DNA from: Deroplatys truncata | Taxonomy: Eukaryota; Arthropoda; Insecta; Mantodea; Mantidae | NCBI GenBank assembly: GCA_030765065.1 | Contig: CM060985.1 | Span: 5,270,001 to 5,334,000, forward strand | Length of the DNA: 64,000 bases | Direction: 5' to 3' | In this document: one piece after another, positions 50,701 to 61,860 of the stretch | Layout of the letters: each line of letters starts with the position of its first letter | How positions within the stretch are numbered: position 1 is the stretch's first letter | Notes under the pieces: model-generated | What the model saw: the letters and a program-made list of their open reading frames with translations, nothing else | Told to the model about the DNA's origin: nothing | Database searches by the model: none | Translations under genes and position numbers: made by a program

Positions 50701-53700
50701 TACTTCTACCAGTGATCCCCGGGAGTGAGGGAGAGGTGAGGGGAGAGACCCGAAACCTGGACAGAGTACCACACATTTGTACTTCTACCAGTGACACCCG
50801 GGAGTGAGGGAGAGGTGAGGGGAGAGACCCGAAACCTGGACACAACACCACACACTTGTACTTCTACCAGTGACACCCGGGAGTGAGGGAGAGGTGAGGG
50901 GAGAGACCCGAAACCTGGACAGAGTACCACACACTTGTACTTCTACCAGTGACAGCCGTGAGGGAGGGAGGTGAGGGGAGAGACCTGAAACCTGCACAGA
51001 GTACCACACACTTGTACTTCTACCAGTGACAGCCGTGAGGGAGGGAGGTGAGGGGAGAGACCTGAAACCTGCACAGAGTACCACACACTTGTACTTCTAC
51101 CAGTGACACCCGGGAGTGAGGGAAGTGAGGGGAGAGACCTGAAACCTGCACAGAGTACCACACACTTGTACTTCTTCCAGTGACACCCGGGAGTGAGGGA
51201 AGTGAGGGGAGAGACCCGAAACCTGGACAGTGTACCACACACTTGTACTTCTACCAGTGACACCCGGGAGTGAGGGAAGTGAGGGGAGAGACCCGAAACC
51301 TGGACAGTGTACCACACACTTGTACTTCTTCCAGTGACACCCGGGAGTGAGGGAAGTGAGGGGAGAGACCCGAAACCTGGACAGTGTACCACACACTTGT
51401 ACTTCTTCCAGTGACACCCGGGAGTGAGGGAGAGGTGAGGGGAGAGACCTGAAACCTGGACACAACACCACACACTTGTACTTCTTCCAGTGACACCCGG
51501 GAGTAAGGGAGAGGTGAGGGGAGAGACACGAAACCTGGACACAACACCACACACTTGTACTTCTACCAGTGACACCCGGGAGTGAGGGAGAGGTGAGGGG
51601 AGAGACACGAAACCTGGACAGTGTACCACACACTTGTACTTCTTCCAGTGACACCCGGGAGTAAGGGTGAGGTGAGGGGAGAGACCTGAAACCTGGACAC
51701 AACACCGCACACTTGTTCTTCTACCAGTGACACCCGGGAGTGAGGGAGAGGTGAAGGGAGAGACCTGAAACCTGGACACAACACCGCACACTTGTACTTC
51801 TACCAGTGACACCCGGGAGTGGGGGGAGAGACCTGAAACCTGGACACAACACCGCACACTTGTACTTCTACCAGTGACACCCGGGAGTGAGGGAGAGGTG
51901 AGGGGAGAGACCCGAAACCTGGACAGAGTACCACACACTTGTACTTCTACCAGTGACACTCGGGAGGGAGAGGTGAGGGGAGGGACCCGAAACCTGGACA
52001 CAACACCACACACTTGTACTTCTACCAGTGACACCCGGGAGTGAGGGAGAGGTGAGGGGAGGGACCCGAAACCTGGACACAACACCACACACTTGTACTT
52101 CTACAAGTGACACCCGGGAGGGAGTGGTGAGGGGAGGGACCCGAAACCTGGACACAACACCACACACTTGTACTTCTACCAGCGACACCCGGGAGGGAGA
52201 GGTGAGGGGAGGGACCCGAAACCTGGACACAACACCACACACTTGTACTTCTACCAGTGACACCCCGGAGTGAGGGAGAGGTGAGGGGAGAGACCCGAAA
52301 CCTGGACACAACACTGCACACTTGTATTTCTACCAGTGACACCCGGGAGTGAGGGAGAGGTGAGGGGAGAGACACGAAACCTGGACACAACACCACACAC
52401 TTGTACTTCTACCAGTGACACCCGGGAGTGAGGGAGAGGTGAGGGAAGGGACCCGAAACCTGGACAGAGTACCACACACTTGTACTTCTACCAGTGACCC
52501 CCGGGAGTGAGGGAGAGGTGAGGGGAGAGACCTGAAACCTGGACACAACACCACACACTTGTACTTCTACCAGTGACACCCGGGAGTGAGGGAGGTGAGG
52601 GGAGAGACCCGAAACCTGGACAGAGTACCACACACTTGTACTTCTACCAGTGACCCCCGGGAGTGAGGGAGAGGTGAGGGGAGAGACCTGAAACCTGGAC
52701 ACAACACCACACACTTGTACTTCTACCAGTGATCCCCGGGAGTGAGGGAGAGGTGAGGGGAGAGACCCGAAACCTGGACAGAGTACCACACATTTGTACT
52801 TCTACCAGTGACACCCGGGAGTGAGGGAGAGGTGAGGGGAGAGACCCGAAACCTGGACACAACACCACACACTTGTACTTCTACCAGTGACACCCGGGAG
52901 TGAGGGAGAGGTGAGGGGAGAGACCCGAAACCTGGACAGAGTACCACACACTTGTACTTCTACCAGTGACAGCCGTGAGGGAGGGAGGTGAGGGGAGAGA
53001 CCTGAAACCTGCACAGAGTACCACACACTTGTACTTCTACCAGTGACAGCCGTGAGGGAGGGAGGTGAGGGGAGAGACCTGAAACCTGCACAGAGTACCA
53101 CACACTTGTACTTCTACCAGTGACACCCGGGAGTGAGGGAAGTGAGGGGAGAGACCTGAAACCTGCACAGAGTACCACACACTTGTACTTCTTCCAGTGA
53201 CACCCGGGAGTGAGGGAAGTGAGGGGAGAGACCCGAAACCTGGACAGTGTACCACACACTTGTACTTCTACCAGTGACACCCGGGAGTGAGGGAAGTGAG
53301 GGGAGAGACCCGAAACCTGGACAGTGTACCACACACTTGTACTTCTTCCAGTGACACCCGGGAGTGAGGGAAGTGAGGGGAGAGACCCGAAACCTGGACA
53401 GTGTACCACACACTTGTACTTCTTCCAGTGACACCCGGGAGTGAGGGAGAGGTGAGGGGAGAGACCTGAAACCTGGACACAACACCACACACTTGTACTT
53501 CTTCCAGTGACACCCGGGAGTAAGGGAGAGGTGAGGGGAGAGACACGAAACCTGGACACAACACCACACACTTGTACTTCTACCAGTGACACCCGGGAGT
53601 GAGGGAGAGGTGAGGGGAGAGACACGAAACCTGGACAGTGTACCACACACTTGTACTTCTTCCAGTGACACCCGGGAGTAAGGGTGAGGTGAGGGGAGAG

Positions 53701-56700
53701 ACCTGAAACCTGGACACAACACCGCACACTTGTTCTTCTACCAGTGACACCCGGGAGTGAGGGAGAGGTGAAGGGAGAGACCTGAAACCTGGACACAACA
53801 CCGCACACTTGTACTTCTACCAGTGACACCCCGGAGTGAGGGAGAGGTGAGGGGAGAGACCCGAAACCTGGACAGAGTACCACACACTTGTACTTCTACC
53901 AGTGACACCCGGGAGGGAGAGGTGAGGGGAGGGACCCGAAACCTGGACACAACACCACACACTTGCACTTCTACCAGTGACACCCGGGAGTGAGGGAGAG
54001 GTGAGGGGAGGGACCCGAAACCTGGACACAACACCACACACTTGTACTTCTACAAGTGACACCCGGGAGGGAGTGGTGAGGGGAGGGACCCGAAACCTAG
54101 ACACAACACCACACACTTGTACTTCTACCAGTGACACCCGGGAGTGAGGGAGAGGTTAGGGGAGAGACACGAAACCTGGACACAACACCGCACACTTGTA
54201 TTTCTACCAGTGACACCCGGGAGTGAGAGAGAGGTAGGGGAGAGACACGAAACCTGGACAGAGTACCACACACTTGTACTTCTACCAGTGACACCCGGTA
54301 GTGAGGGAGAGGTGAGGGGAGAGACCCGAAACCTGGACAGAGTACCACACACTTGTACTTCTACCAGTGACCCCCGGGGGTGAGGGAGAGGTGAGAGAGA
54401 GACCTGAAACCTGGACACAACACCACACACTTGTACTTCTACCAGTGACACCCGGGAGTGAGGGAGAGGTGAGGGGAGAGCCCCGAAACCTGGACAGAGT
54501 ACCACACACTTGTACTTCTACCAGTGACACCCGGGAGTGTGGGAGATGTGTGGGGAGATACCTGAAACCTGGACACAACACCGCACACTTGTACTTCTAC
54601 CAGTGACACCCGGGAGTGAGGGAGAGGTGAGAGGAGAGACCCGAAACCTGGACAGAGTACCACACACTTGTACTTCTACCAGTGACACCCGGGAGTGAGG
54701 GAGACGTGAGGGGAGAGACCCGAAACCTGGACAGAGTACCACACACTTGTACTTCTACCAGTGACACCCGGGAGGGAGAGGTGAGGGGAGAGACCTGAAA
54801 CCTGGACACAACACCGCACACTTGTACTTCTACCAGTGACACCCGGGAGTGAGGGAGAGGTGAGGGGAGAGACCCGAAAACTGGACAGAGTACCACACAC
54901 TTGTACTTCTACCAGTGACACCCGGGAGTGAGGGAGAGGTGAGGGGAGGGACCCGAAACCTGGATAGAGTACCACACACTTGTACTTCTACGAGTGACAC
55001 CCGGGAGTGAGGGAGAGGTGAGGGGAGCGACCTGAAACCTGGACACAACACCACACACTTTTACTTCTACAAGTGACACCCGGGAGGGGGTGGTGAGGGG
55101 AGGGACCCGAAACCTGGACACAACACCACACACTTGTACTTCTACCAGTGACACCCGGGAGGGAGAGGTGAGGGGAGGGACCCGAAACCTGGACACAACA
55201 CCACACACTTGTACTTCTACCAGTGACACCCGGGAGTGAGGGAGAGGTGAGGGGAGAGACCCGAAACCTGGACACAACACCGCACACTTGTACTTCTACC
55301 AGTGACACCCGGGAGTGAGGGAGAGGTGAGGGGAGAGACCCGAAACCTGGACACAACACCGCACACTTGTACTTCTACCAGTGACACCCGGGAGTGAGGG
55401 AGAGGTGAGGGGAGAGACCCGAAACCTGGACACAACACCACACACTTGTACTTCTACCAGTGACACCCGGGAGTGAGGGAGAGGTGAGGGGAGAGACCTA
55501 AAACCTGGACACAACACCGCACACTTGTACTTCTACCAGTGACACCCGGGAGTGAGGGAGAGGTGAGGGGAGAGACCTAAAACCTGGACACAACTCCACA
55601 CACTTGTACTTCTACCAGTGACACCCGGGAGTGAGGGAGAGGTGAGGGGAGAGACCTGACACCTGGACAGAGTACCACACACTTGTACTTCTACCAGTGA
55701 CACCCGGGAGTGAGGGAGAGGTGAGGGGAGAGACCTGAAACCTGGACAGAGTACCACACACTTGTACTTCTACCAGTGACACCCGGGAGTGAGGGAGAGG
55801 TGAGGGGAGAGACCCGAAACCTGGACACAACACCACACACTTGTACTTCTACCAGTGACACCCGGGAGTGAGGGAGAGGTGAGGGGAGAGACCTGAAACC
55901 TGGACAGAGTACCACACACTTGTACTTCTACCAGTGACCCCCGGGAGTGAGGGAGAGGTGAGAGGAGAGTCCCAAAACCTGGACACAACACCACACACTT
56001 GCACTTCTACCAGTGGCACCCGGGAGTGAGGGAGAGGTGAGGGGAGAGACCTGAAACCTGGACACAACACCACACACTTGTACTTCTACCAGTGACACCC
56101 GGGAGTGAGGGAGAGGTGAGGGGAGATACCCAAAACCTGGACAGAGTACCACACACTTGTACTTCTACCAGTGACACCCGGGAGTGAGGGAGAGGTGAGG
56201 GGAGAGACCCGAAACCTGGACAGAGTACCACACACTTGTACTTCTACCAGTGACTCCCGGGAGGGAGAGGTGAGGGGAGGGACCCGAAACCTGGACACAA
56301 CACCACACACTTGTACTTCTACCAGTGACACCCGGGAGGGAGAGGTGAGGGGAGAGACCTGAAACCTGGACACAACACCGCACACTTGTACTTCTACCAG
56401 TGACACCCGGGAGTGAGGGGAGAGACCTGAAACCTGGACACAACACCGCACACTTGTACTTCTACCAGTGACACCCGGGAGTGAGGGAGAGGTGAGGGGA
56501 GAGACCCGAAACCTGGACAGAGTACCACACACTTGTACTTCTACCAGTGACACTCGGGAGGGAGAGGTGAGGGGAGGGACCCGAAACCTGGACACAACAC
56601 CACACACTTGTACTTCTACCAGCGACACCCGGGAGTGAGGGAGAGGTGAGGGGAGGGACCCGAAACCTGGACACAACACCACACACTTGTACTTCTACAA

Positions 56701-58855
56701 GTGACACCCGGGAGGGAGTGGTGAGGGGAGGGACCCGAAACCTGGACACAACACCACACACTTGTACTTCTACCAGCGACACCCGGGAGGGAGAGGTGAG
56801 GGGAGGGACCCGAAACCTGGACACAACACCACACACTTGTACTTCTACCAGTGACACCCCAGAGTGAGGGAGAGGTGAGGGGAGAGACCCGAAACCTGGA
56901 CACAACACTGCACACTTGTATTTCTACCAGTGACACCCGGGAGTGAGGGAGAGGTGAGGGGAGAGACACGAAACCTGGACACAACACCACACACTTGTAC
57001 TTCTACCAGTGACACCCGGGAGTGAGGGAGAGGTGAGGGAAGGGACCCGAAACCTGGACAGAGTACCACACACTTGTACTTCTACCAGTGACCCCCGGGA
57101 GTGAGGGAGAGGTGAGGGGAGAGACCTGAAACCTGGACACAACACCACACACTTGTACTTCTACCAGTGACACCCGGGAGTGAGGGAGGTGAGGGGAGAG
57201 ACCCGAAACCTGGACAGAGTACCACACACTTGTACTTCTACCAGTGACCCCCGGGAGTGAGGGAGAGGTGAGGGGAGAGACCTGAAACCTGGACACAACA
57301 CCACACACTTGTACTTCTACCAGTGATCCCCGGGAGTGAGGGAGAGGTGAGGGGAGAGACCCGAAACCTGGACAGAGTACCACACATTTGTACTTCTACC
57401 AGTGACACCCGGGAGTGAGGGAGAGGTGAGGGGAGAGACCCGAAACCTGGACACAACACCACACACTTGTACTTCTACCAGTGACACCCGGGAGTGAGGG
57501 AGAGGTGAGGGGAGAGACCCGAAACCTGGACAGAGTACCACACACTTGTACTTCTACCAGTGACAGCCGTGAGGGAGGGAGGTGAGGGGAGAGACCTGAA
57601 ACCTGCACAGAGTACCACACACTTGTACTTCTACCAGTGACAGCCGTGAGGGAGGGAAGTGAGGGGAGAGACCTGAAACCTGCACAGAGTACCACACACT
57701 TGTACTTCTTCCAGTGACACCCGGGAGTGAGGGAAGTGAGGGGAGAGACACGAAACCTGGACAGTGTACCACACACTTGTACTTCTACCAGTGACACCCG
57801 GGAGTGAGGGAAGTGAGGGGAGAGACCCGAAACCTGGACAGTGTACCACACACTTGTACTTCTTCCAGTGACACCCGGGAGTGAGGGAAGTGAGGGGAGA
57901 GACCCGAAACCTGGACAGTGTACCACACACTTGTACTTCTTCCAGTGACACCCGGGAGTGAGGGAGAGGTGAGGGGAGAGACCTGAAACCTGGACACAAC
58001 ACCACACACTTGTACTTCTTCCAGTGACACCCGGGAGTAAGGGAGAGGTGAGGGGAGAGACACGAAACCTGGACACAACACCACACACTTGTACTTCTAC
58101 CAGTGACACCCGGGAGTGAGGGAGAGGTGAGGGGAGAGACACGAAACCTGGACACAACACCACACACTTGTACTTCTTCCAGTGACACCCGGGAGTAAGG
58201 GAGAGGTGAGGGGAGAGACACGAAACCTGGACACAACACCACACACTTGTACTTCTACCAGTGACACCCGGGAGTAAGGGAGAGGTGAGGGGAGAGACAC
58301 GAAACCTGGACACAACACCACACACTTGTACTTCTACCAGTGACACCCGGGAGTGAGGGAGAGGTGAGGGGAGAGACACGAAACCTGGACACAACACCAC
58401 ACACTTGTACTTCTTCCAGTGACACCCGGGAGTAAGGGAGAGGTGAGGGGAGAGACACGAAACCTGGACACAACACCACACACTTGTACTTCTACCAGTG
58501 ACACCCGGGAGTGAGGGAGAGGTGAGGGGAGAGACACGAAACCTGGACACAACACCACACACTTGTACTTCTTCCAGTGACACCCGGGAGTAAGGGAGAG
58601 GTGAGGGGAGAGACACGAAACCTGGACACAACACCACACACTTGTACTTCTACCAGTGACACCCGGGAGTAAGGGAGAGGTGAGGGGAGAGACTCGAAAC
58701 CTGGACACAACACCACACACTTGTACTTCTACCAGTGACACCCGGGAGTAAGGGAGAGGTGAGGGGAGAGACACGAAACCTGGACACAACACCACACACT
58801 TGTACTTCTACCAGTGACACCCGGGAGTAAGGGAGGGTGAGGGGAGAGACCCAAA
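41750..58855. repeat. nested higher-order region of the 79-bp array
   Basis: Three marker blocks recur at unequal spacings. Block X (with GGATAGAGTACC and GAGGGGGTGGTGAGGGG units) is near 41.8-43.2, 46.1-47.6, 47.8-49.2 and 54.4-55.8 kb. Block Y (with the shortened GGAGTGGGGGGAGAGACC unit) is near 43.4-44.9, 49.5-51.0 and 56.1-57.5 kb, and a part of it also at 51.8-52.9 kb. Block Z (with GACAGCCGTGAGGGAGGG and CTTCTTCCAGTG units) follows near 44.9, 50.95, 52.97 and 57.56 kb. Offsets of 4,358, 6,084, 2,017, 6,611 and 8,258 bp between exact matches imply several rounds of duplication. Confidence 0.8.
57396..58855. repeat. stop-less variant block at the right end of the array
   Basis: Many units here have CTTCTTCCAGTG in place of CTTCTACCAGTG. 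On the minus strand this turns the recurrent TAG (in CTGGTAGAAG) into AAG, so one frame stays open for 413 codons (58637 to 57396). Similar blocks at 45.1-45.6, 51.2-51.7 and 53.2-53.7 kb give frames of 307, 381 and 307 codons. The predicted peptide is a low-complexity repeat with no known domain, and 79-bp periodicity makes it change register every unit. I regard it as non-coding. Confidence 0.7.
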
Positions 58856-59181
58856 TATTCCGTATGATGACGGGTGCAAGCACGGACGGTGTCCCTAATG
58901 TTTCCAGATTGAACGCCTCCAACGCCTTCCGAGCCTGTGGGAAATTACCGAAGGAACACATGCGGGGTATCCAACCGAGCGGCCCCTGGACGTGGTCAGG
59001 AATAAAGCTCCACAGAGTACACCGCTACCATCCAGCCGTAACCGGCCGAACACCGTCACTTGGTTCTACATCCCTGATACGGAAGACGATGGGTACAGAA
59101 GGGTCGTGGAAGAAGATGAACCACTTCAGCATTCGCCTGTCGACCCGGGGAAACCACGAAAAACCCATGGTCAATATGCGC
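58856..59181. other. right flank of the array, possible SINE body
   Basis: G+C-balanced DNA that starts abruptly at the array end. Read on the minus strand from the tRNA-like segment at 59182-59244, it contains GGTTTTTCGTGGTTTCCCC and CAGGCGAATGCTGAAGTGG. These resemble, from memory only, the conserved central domain of some invertebrate SINEs. Frames on both strands (for example 58837-59295) carry no recognised domain. Confidence 0.35.
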
Positions 59182-59244
59182 GGTCACCGGGTATCGAACC
59201 CGGCTCCTCCAGAATGTGAGTCACACATGTTACCGCGACGCCAC
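59182..59244 (-). mobile_element. tRNA-like segment, probable SINE head
   Basis: On the minus strand GTGGCGTCGCGGTAACATG is followed by an arm with perfect stem and box B (CCGGGTTCGATACCCGG, complement of 59187-59203). The D-arm and anticodon arm are poorly formed, so a working tRNA gene is unlikely. Together with 58856-59181 it may be a complete SINE whose 3' end abuts the 79-bp array, but no target duplication was found. Confidence 0.45.
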
Positions 59245-59270
59245 CTCTCTCTCTCTCTCTCTCTCTCTCT
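59245..59270. repeat. (CT)13 microsatellite
   Basis: An uninterrupted run of CT dinucleotides immediately beside the tRNA-like segment. Confidence 0.95.
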
Positions 59271-60183
59271 GTATAATCACGTTACGTTTGTTTAAGAAAG
59301 GAGGAGCCTCTCGAGTCGGTATACACCTGCAGGTTGCGTGTTGAACAACAGTCCCTGGTTGACAAGGCGAATGTTGCAATTTGGGACGTGTATGCAGCGA
59401 CCCTCCCGTGACCGGGTGGTCAAGCGTGGAATTTTTAGCGAGCTCTGTTGACTTGCGCCGGCCTCGCTCTGCAACCCATACGTCTCCTGCGGTTCTCGCA
59501 TCTCATCCGTTCTTCCCGGGGATGTACCACAAAAGATCGACGTGCAAGGTGTTTCCTCCGTTAACCTATGCCGCAGCTGATGGGGGATTTTGTAAGTAAA
59601 CAATCAAGTTAGGAAAGTACTGGCGAGAGAAGCGCTTGCAGTGTTATGATATAAAACCACAATTAAGGAGTATTAGAACGAAAAAAACATAAGGCAATTA
59701 GCTATTGATAAAGTTACCTTGTGATTTAATTATTAAGGCAATATCTCCTGACAAAGCCCACTTTCCTCATTGTTGCTTGATAACAATGTTATGTGTTCCA
59801 TGCGATGTGTCCAATAAATGGAAGAGTCGCTACGTCACAACACGCTTCTCCGTGCGGTTATTCTCTTTACTTTGTGTCTGCCTGCTAGTGAGTCGTCATT
59901 CAGTGGTTTCTCTATCATCTCGGCGTTAAGGAGGGAAGGCTGTGTCCGCCTTCTTGTTACTTTTACGATAATTAATAAAGGATTATGATCCTGTTGGTTA
60001 ACTGTATGTCATTTTCATCTCTGGAACTTGAAGCGTATGCTCCCCCCCCCAAAAAAAACACTGAAAGAACTAAAAGAAAAGATATGTCGAGAAACTGACT
60101 CAATTTCGGATATTGAAGTCTAGTGTGTGAATGAGCGAACATTTTCCCATAAGATGCCAGAAATGTGTGGAAGAAAAGCGCCG
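59271..60183. other. no recognisable gene
   Basis: Short frames on both strands (for example 59292-59603 minus and 59381-59599 plus) lack recognised motifs. A nine-C run followed by eight A lies at 60042-60058. Nothing else was identified. Confidence 0.4.
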
Positions 60184-60516
60184 TACACAGACATGGTACC
60201 CTCACATACAGACATACACATACATACACTCACATGCATACATACACACAAACATGCATACCCTCACATACAGACATACATATATACACATACATATACA
60301 TACTCACATGCATACATACACACAGACATGCATACCGTCACATACAGACATACATATATACACTAAGACATACATATATAAACTCATACATACACTCACA
60401 TATACATTCACATACATACACTCACATACAGACATACATATATACTTATACATATATACACTCACACATACATATAATACACTCACATACACACATATCC
60501 TCACGTACAGATATAT
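60184..60516. repeat. ACATAC-type satellite, left part
   Basis: Composite of CATACATACA, CTCACATACAGACATACA and TATATACACA motifs. Its last motif, ACACATATCCTCACGTACAG, is the same as a recurrent motif of the large array after 62582. This shows that the transposon at 60519-62579 split one array. Frames across it (for example 60131-60544) are repeat translations. Confidence 0.92.
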
Positions 60517-61695
60517 TACTGGGGCAACGGTTCTAGACACGTGAAAATCTTAATGACAGCTAGGAAGCAAGTTACCTACCAGATCAGGTGGTGACCGGTC
60601 GTCTCCATGCTGCAAGAGTGCGTGGGACAGTCATCGTCAAATATCCACAACGGTTATGCACTGCTTTGCGCTGATAAACTTAGTTATATACAGTATATTA
60701 AAATCCACGCTGTAAAAAGCGCTTAATATAAAAAACGCTGTCAATCATTGCCTCCAATTCCTCCACATCTAACAACCCTTCCTCTTCTGCGGAATCACTC
60801 ACATTATTGCCGTCATCACTGCTGTCACTACTTTCTGCACCATTATCCTGGATGAGAATTCATTCTATTTGATTTTCTGCAATTCCGTATTCTTCGAAAT
60901 AATGATTCTTAATTTATTCAACATGTCGCCATACATTTTCCCATTCTGGCCTTCCAATTTCAGCAAATTGCTTGCGTTATAATTGCTCCACATATTTTAA
61001 TTTAAAAGTGATATTTCTGCATGCCACCCATTTTTTGATATCAGCCCAGATTAATTCGATTGGGTTTAGATCTGGGCGATACGATGACAGTCTTAAGTAC
61101 ATTATGGCGATGTTGTATTACTATCTGGTCAAGTATGTATGACTTCTGAAGCTGTTTGTTGGTTTTAATTAAGTTATATAGCTTTGTTTTACTCATGTTT
61201 TCATCTAAACCTTTATTATGTCTAAGTAACCAAGCTCTCATTTCTTCTTTCAAGGAAGTTGAGGTAGGTGGTTTGTGAATTTGAGTGTTGACGCATTGTG
61301 AAGCATTGTCGATGACCGGAACAGACCCAGCAGGCATATTAGGTATCATCATGGCGTTGATTCACTTCATGTAATTTTCTGTATTCATTTCTTGATGAAA
61401 ATCTCCTGTTGTTTGTTGCGACTTGTAAAAGAAGGGCATTTGGAACGAAGCCGATCTTTCCAACAGCATGAACGATAACAAGTATTTGCCCTTTGGCAAC
61501 AGGTGCCTGCAAACCTAATTCGCTATCGTCGCTCAAACTTTTAGGTGCTGTATGACTGCTGTGTATGTATGACTCATCTTCATACATTATAGTATTTTTC
61601 TGAAATTTGTAGCACCACCTTGAAAATTGATGCTGATATAAGTACACACTGATATAAGTACATATAAAATTATAGTCATTTGGAAAGGTAGAATC

Positions 61696-61790
61696 AAACT
61701 GAAAAATTAAATGCCATAGCCGGGATTTGAACCACGGATCTTAGGCTTTCCGTGCCGTTGCTCTAACCGACTAAGCTATCATGGCAACAT
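61696..61790 (-). mobile_element. tRNA-derived SINE nested in the transposase pseudogene
   Basis: On the minus strand GCCATGATAGCTTAGTCGG starts a tRNA-like head with a paired D-arm (GCTT/GAGC), a box B (GGTTCAAATCCC), and an acceptor-like end (CTATGGCA) that pairs for about six bases with the start. The anticodon and T stems are broken, so it is not a working tRNA gene. A short tail (TTTTTCAGTTTGATTC) follows. The same family is represented by fragments at 9458-9521 and 10084-10120. It lies between two copies of a transposase segment (GGTGGTGCTACAAAT, plus-strand complements near 61605 and 61934). Confidence 0.6.
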
Positions 61791-61860
61791 TTACTTTTTA
61801 TTTTTATTTTGTATTTTATTATTATTATTTTTTTATTTTATTTATTTATTTTGCTTTTCT
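61791..61860. repeat. T-rich low-complexity tract
   Basis: Runs of T with interspersed A (TTTTATTTTA-like), read as poly(A)-rich on the minus strand immediately before the SINE head. It may be the tail of another retroposed sequence that inserted at the same place. Confidence 0.7.

Larger units (their letters stand above)
14581..58855. repeat. 44-kb tandem array of a 79-bp minisatellite unit
   Basis: About 560 head-to-tail units, all in one orientation. The unit starts CTTGTACTTCTACCAGTGAC, is followed by a CCCGGG and a purine-rich core (GAGTGAGGGAGAGGTGAGGG), then GAAACCTGGACA and a variable spacer. Two spacer subtypes dominate: GACAGAGTACCACACA and GACACAACACC(A/G)CACA. A 4-bp deletion giving GGGAGGGAGAGG produces common 75-bp units, first at about 19155 and frequent after 22.5 kb. 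The array begins inside a unit (TGACCATCGGGAGTG) and ends inside one (GAGAGACCCAAA). No transposon interrupts it. Because 79 = 3x26+1 and one minus-strand frame meets a TAG in nearly every unit, the numerous minus-strand frames of 73-154 codons are periodicity artefacts and not genes. Confidence 0.97.

Noticed and set aside
14581-58855. CRISPR-like array of repeats
   Set aside because: The entire 79-bp unit is conserved and there are no unique spacers. The context is eukaryotic and there are no cas genes.
14400-58961. Hundreds of minus-strand frames of 73-413 codons as a repeat-protein gene family
   Set aside because: Frame ends are spaced by the 79-bp period, the same DNA is open in several registers, most starts would be non-ATG, and no domain or splice structure is visible.
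59292-59603. Opposed frames of 103 and 72 codons right of the array
   Set aside because: They overlap on opposite strands without conserved motifs, and neither has a recognisable start context or domain.
61712-61788. A functional tRNA gene in the transposon
   Set aside because: The acceptor and D stems pair, but the anticodon and T stems do not, and related fragments occur elsewhere. It is a SINE head or tRNA pseudogene.
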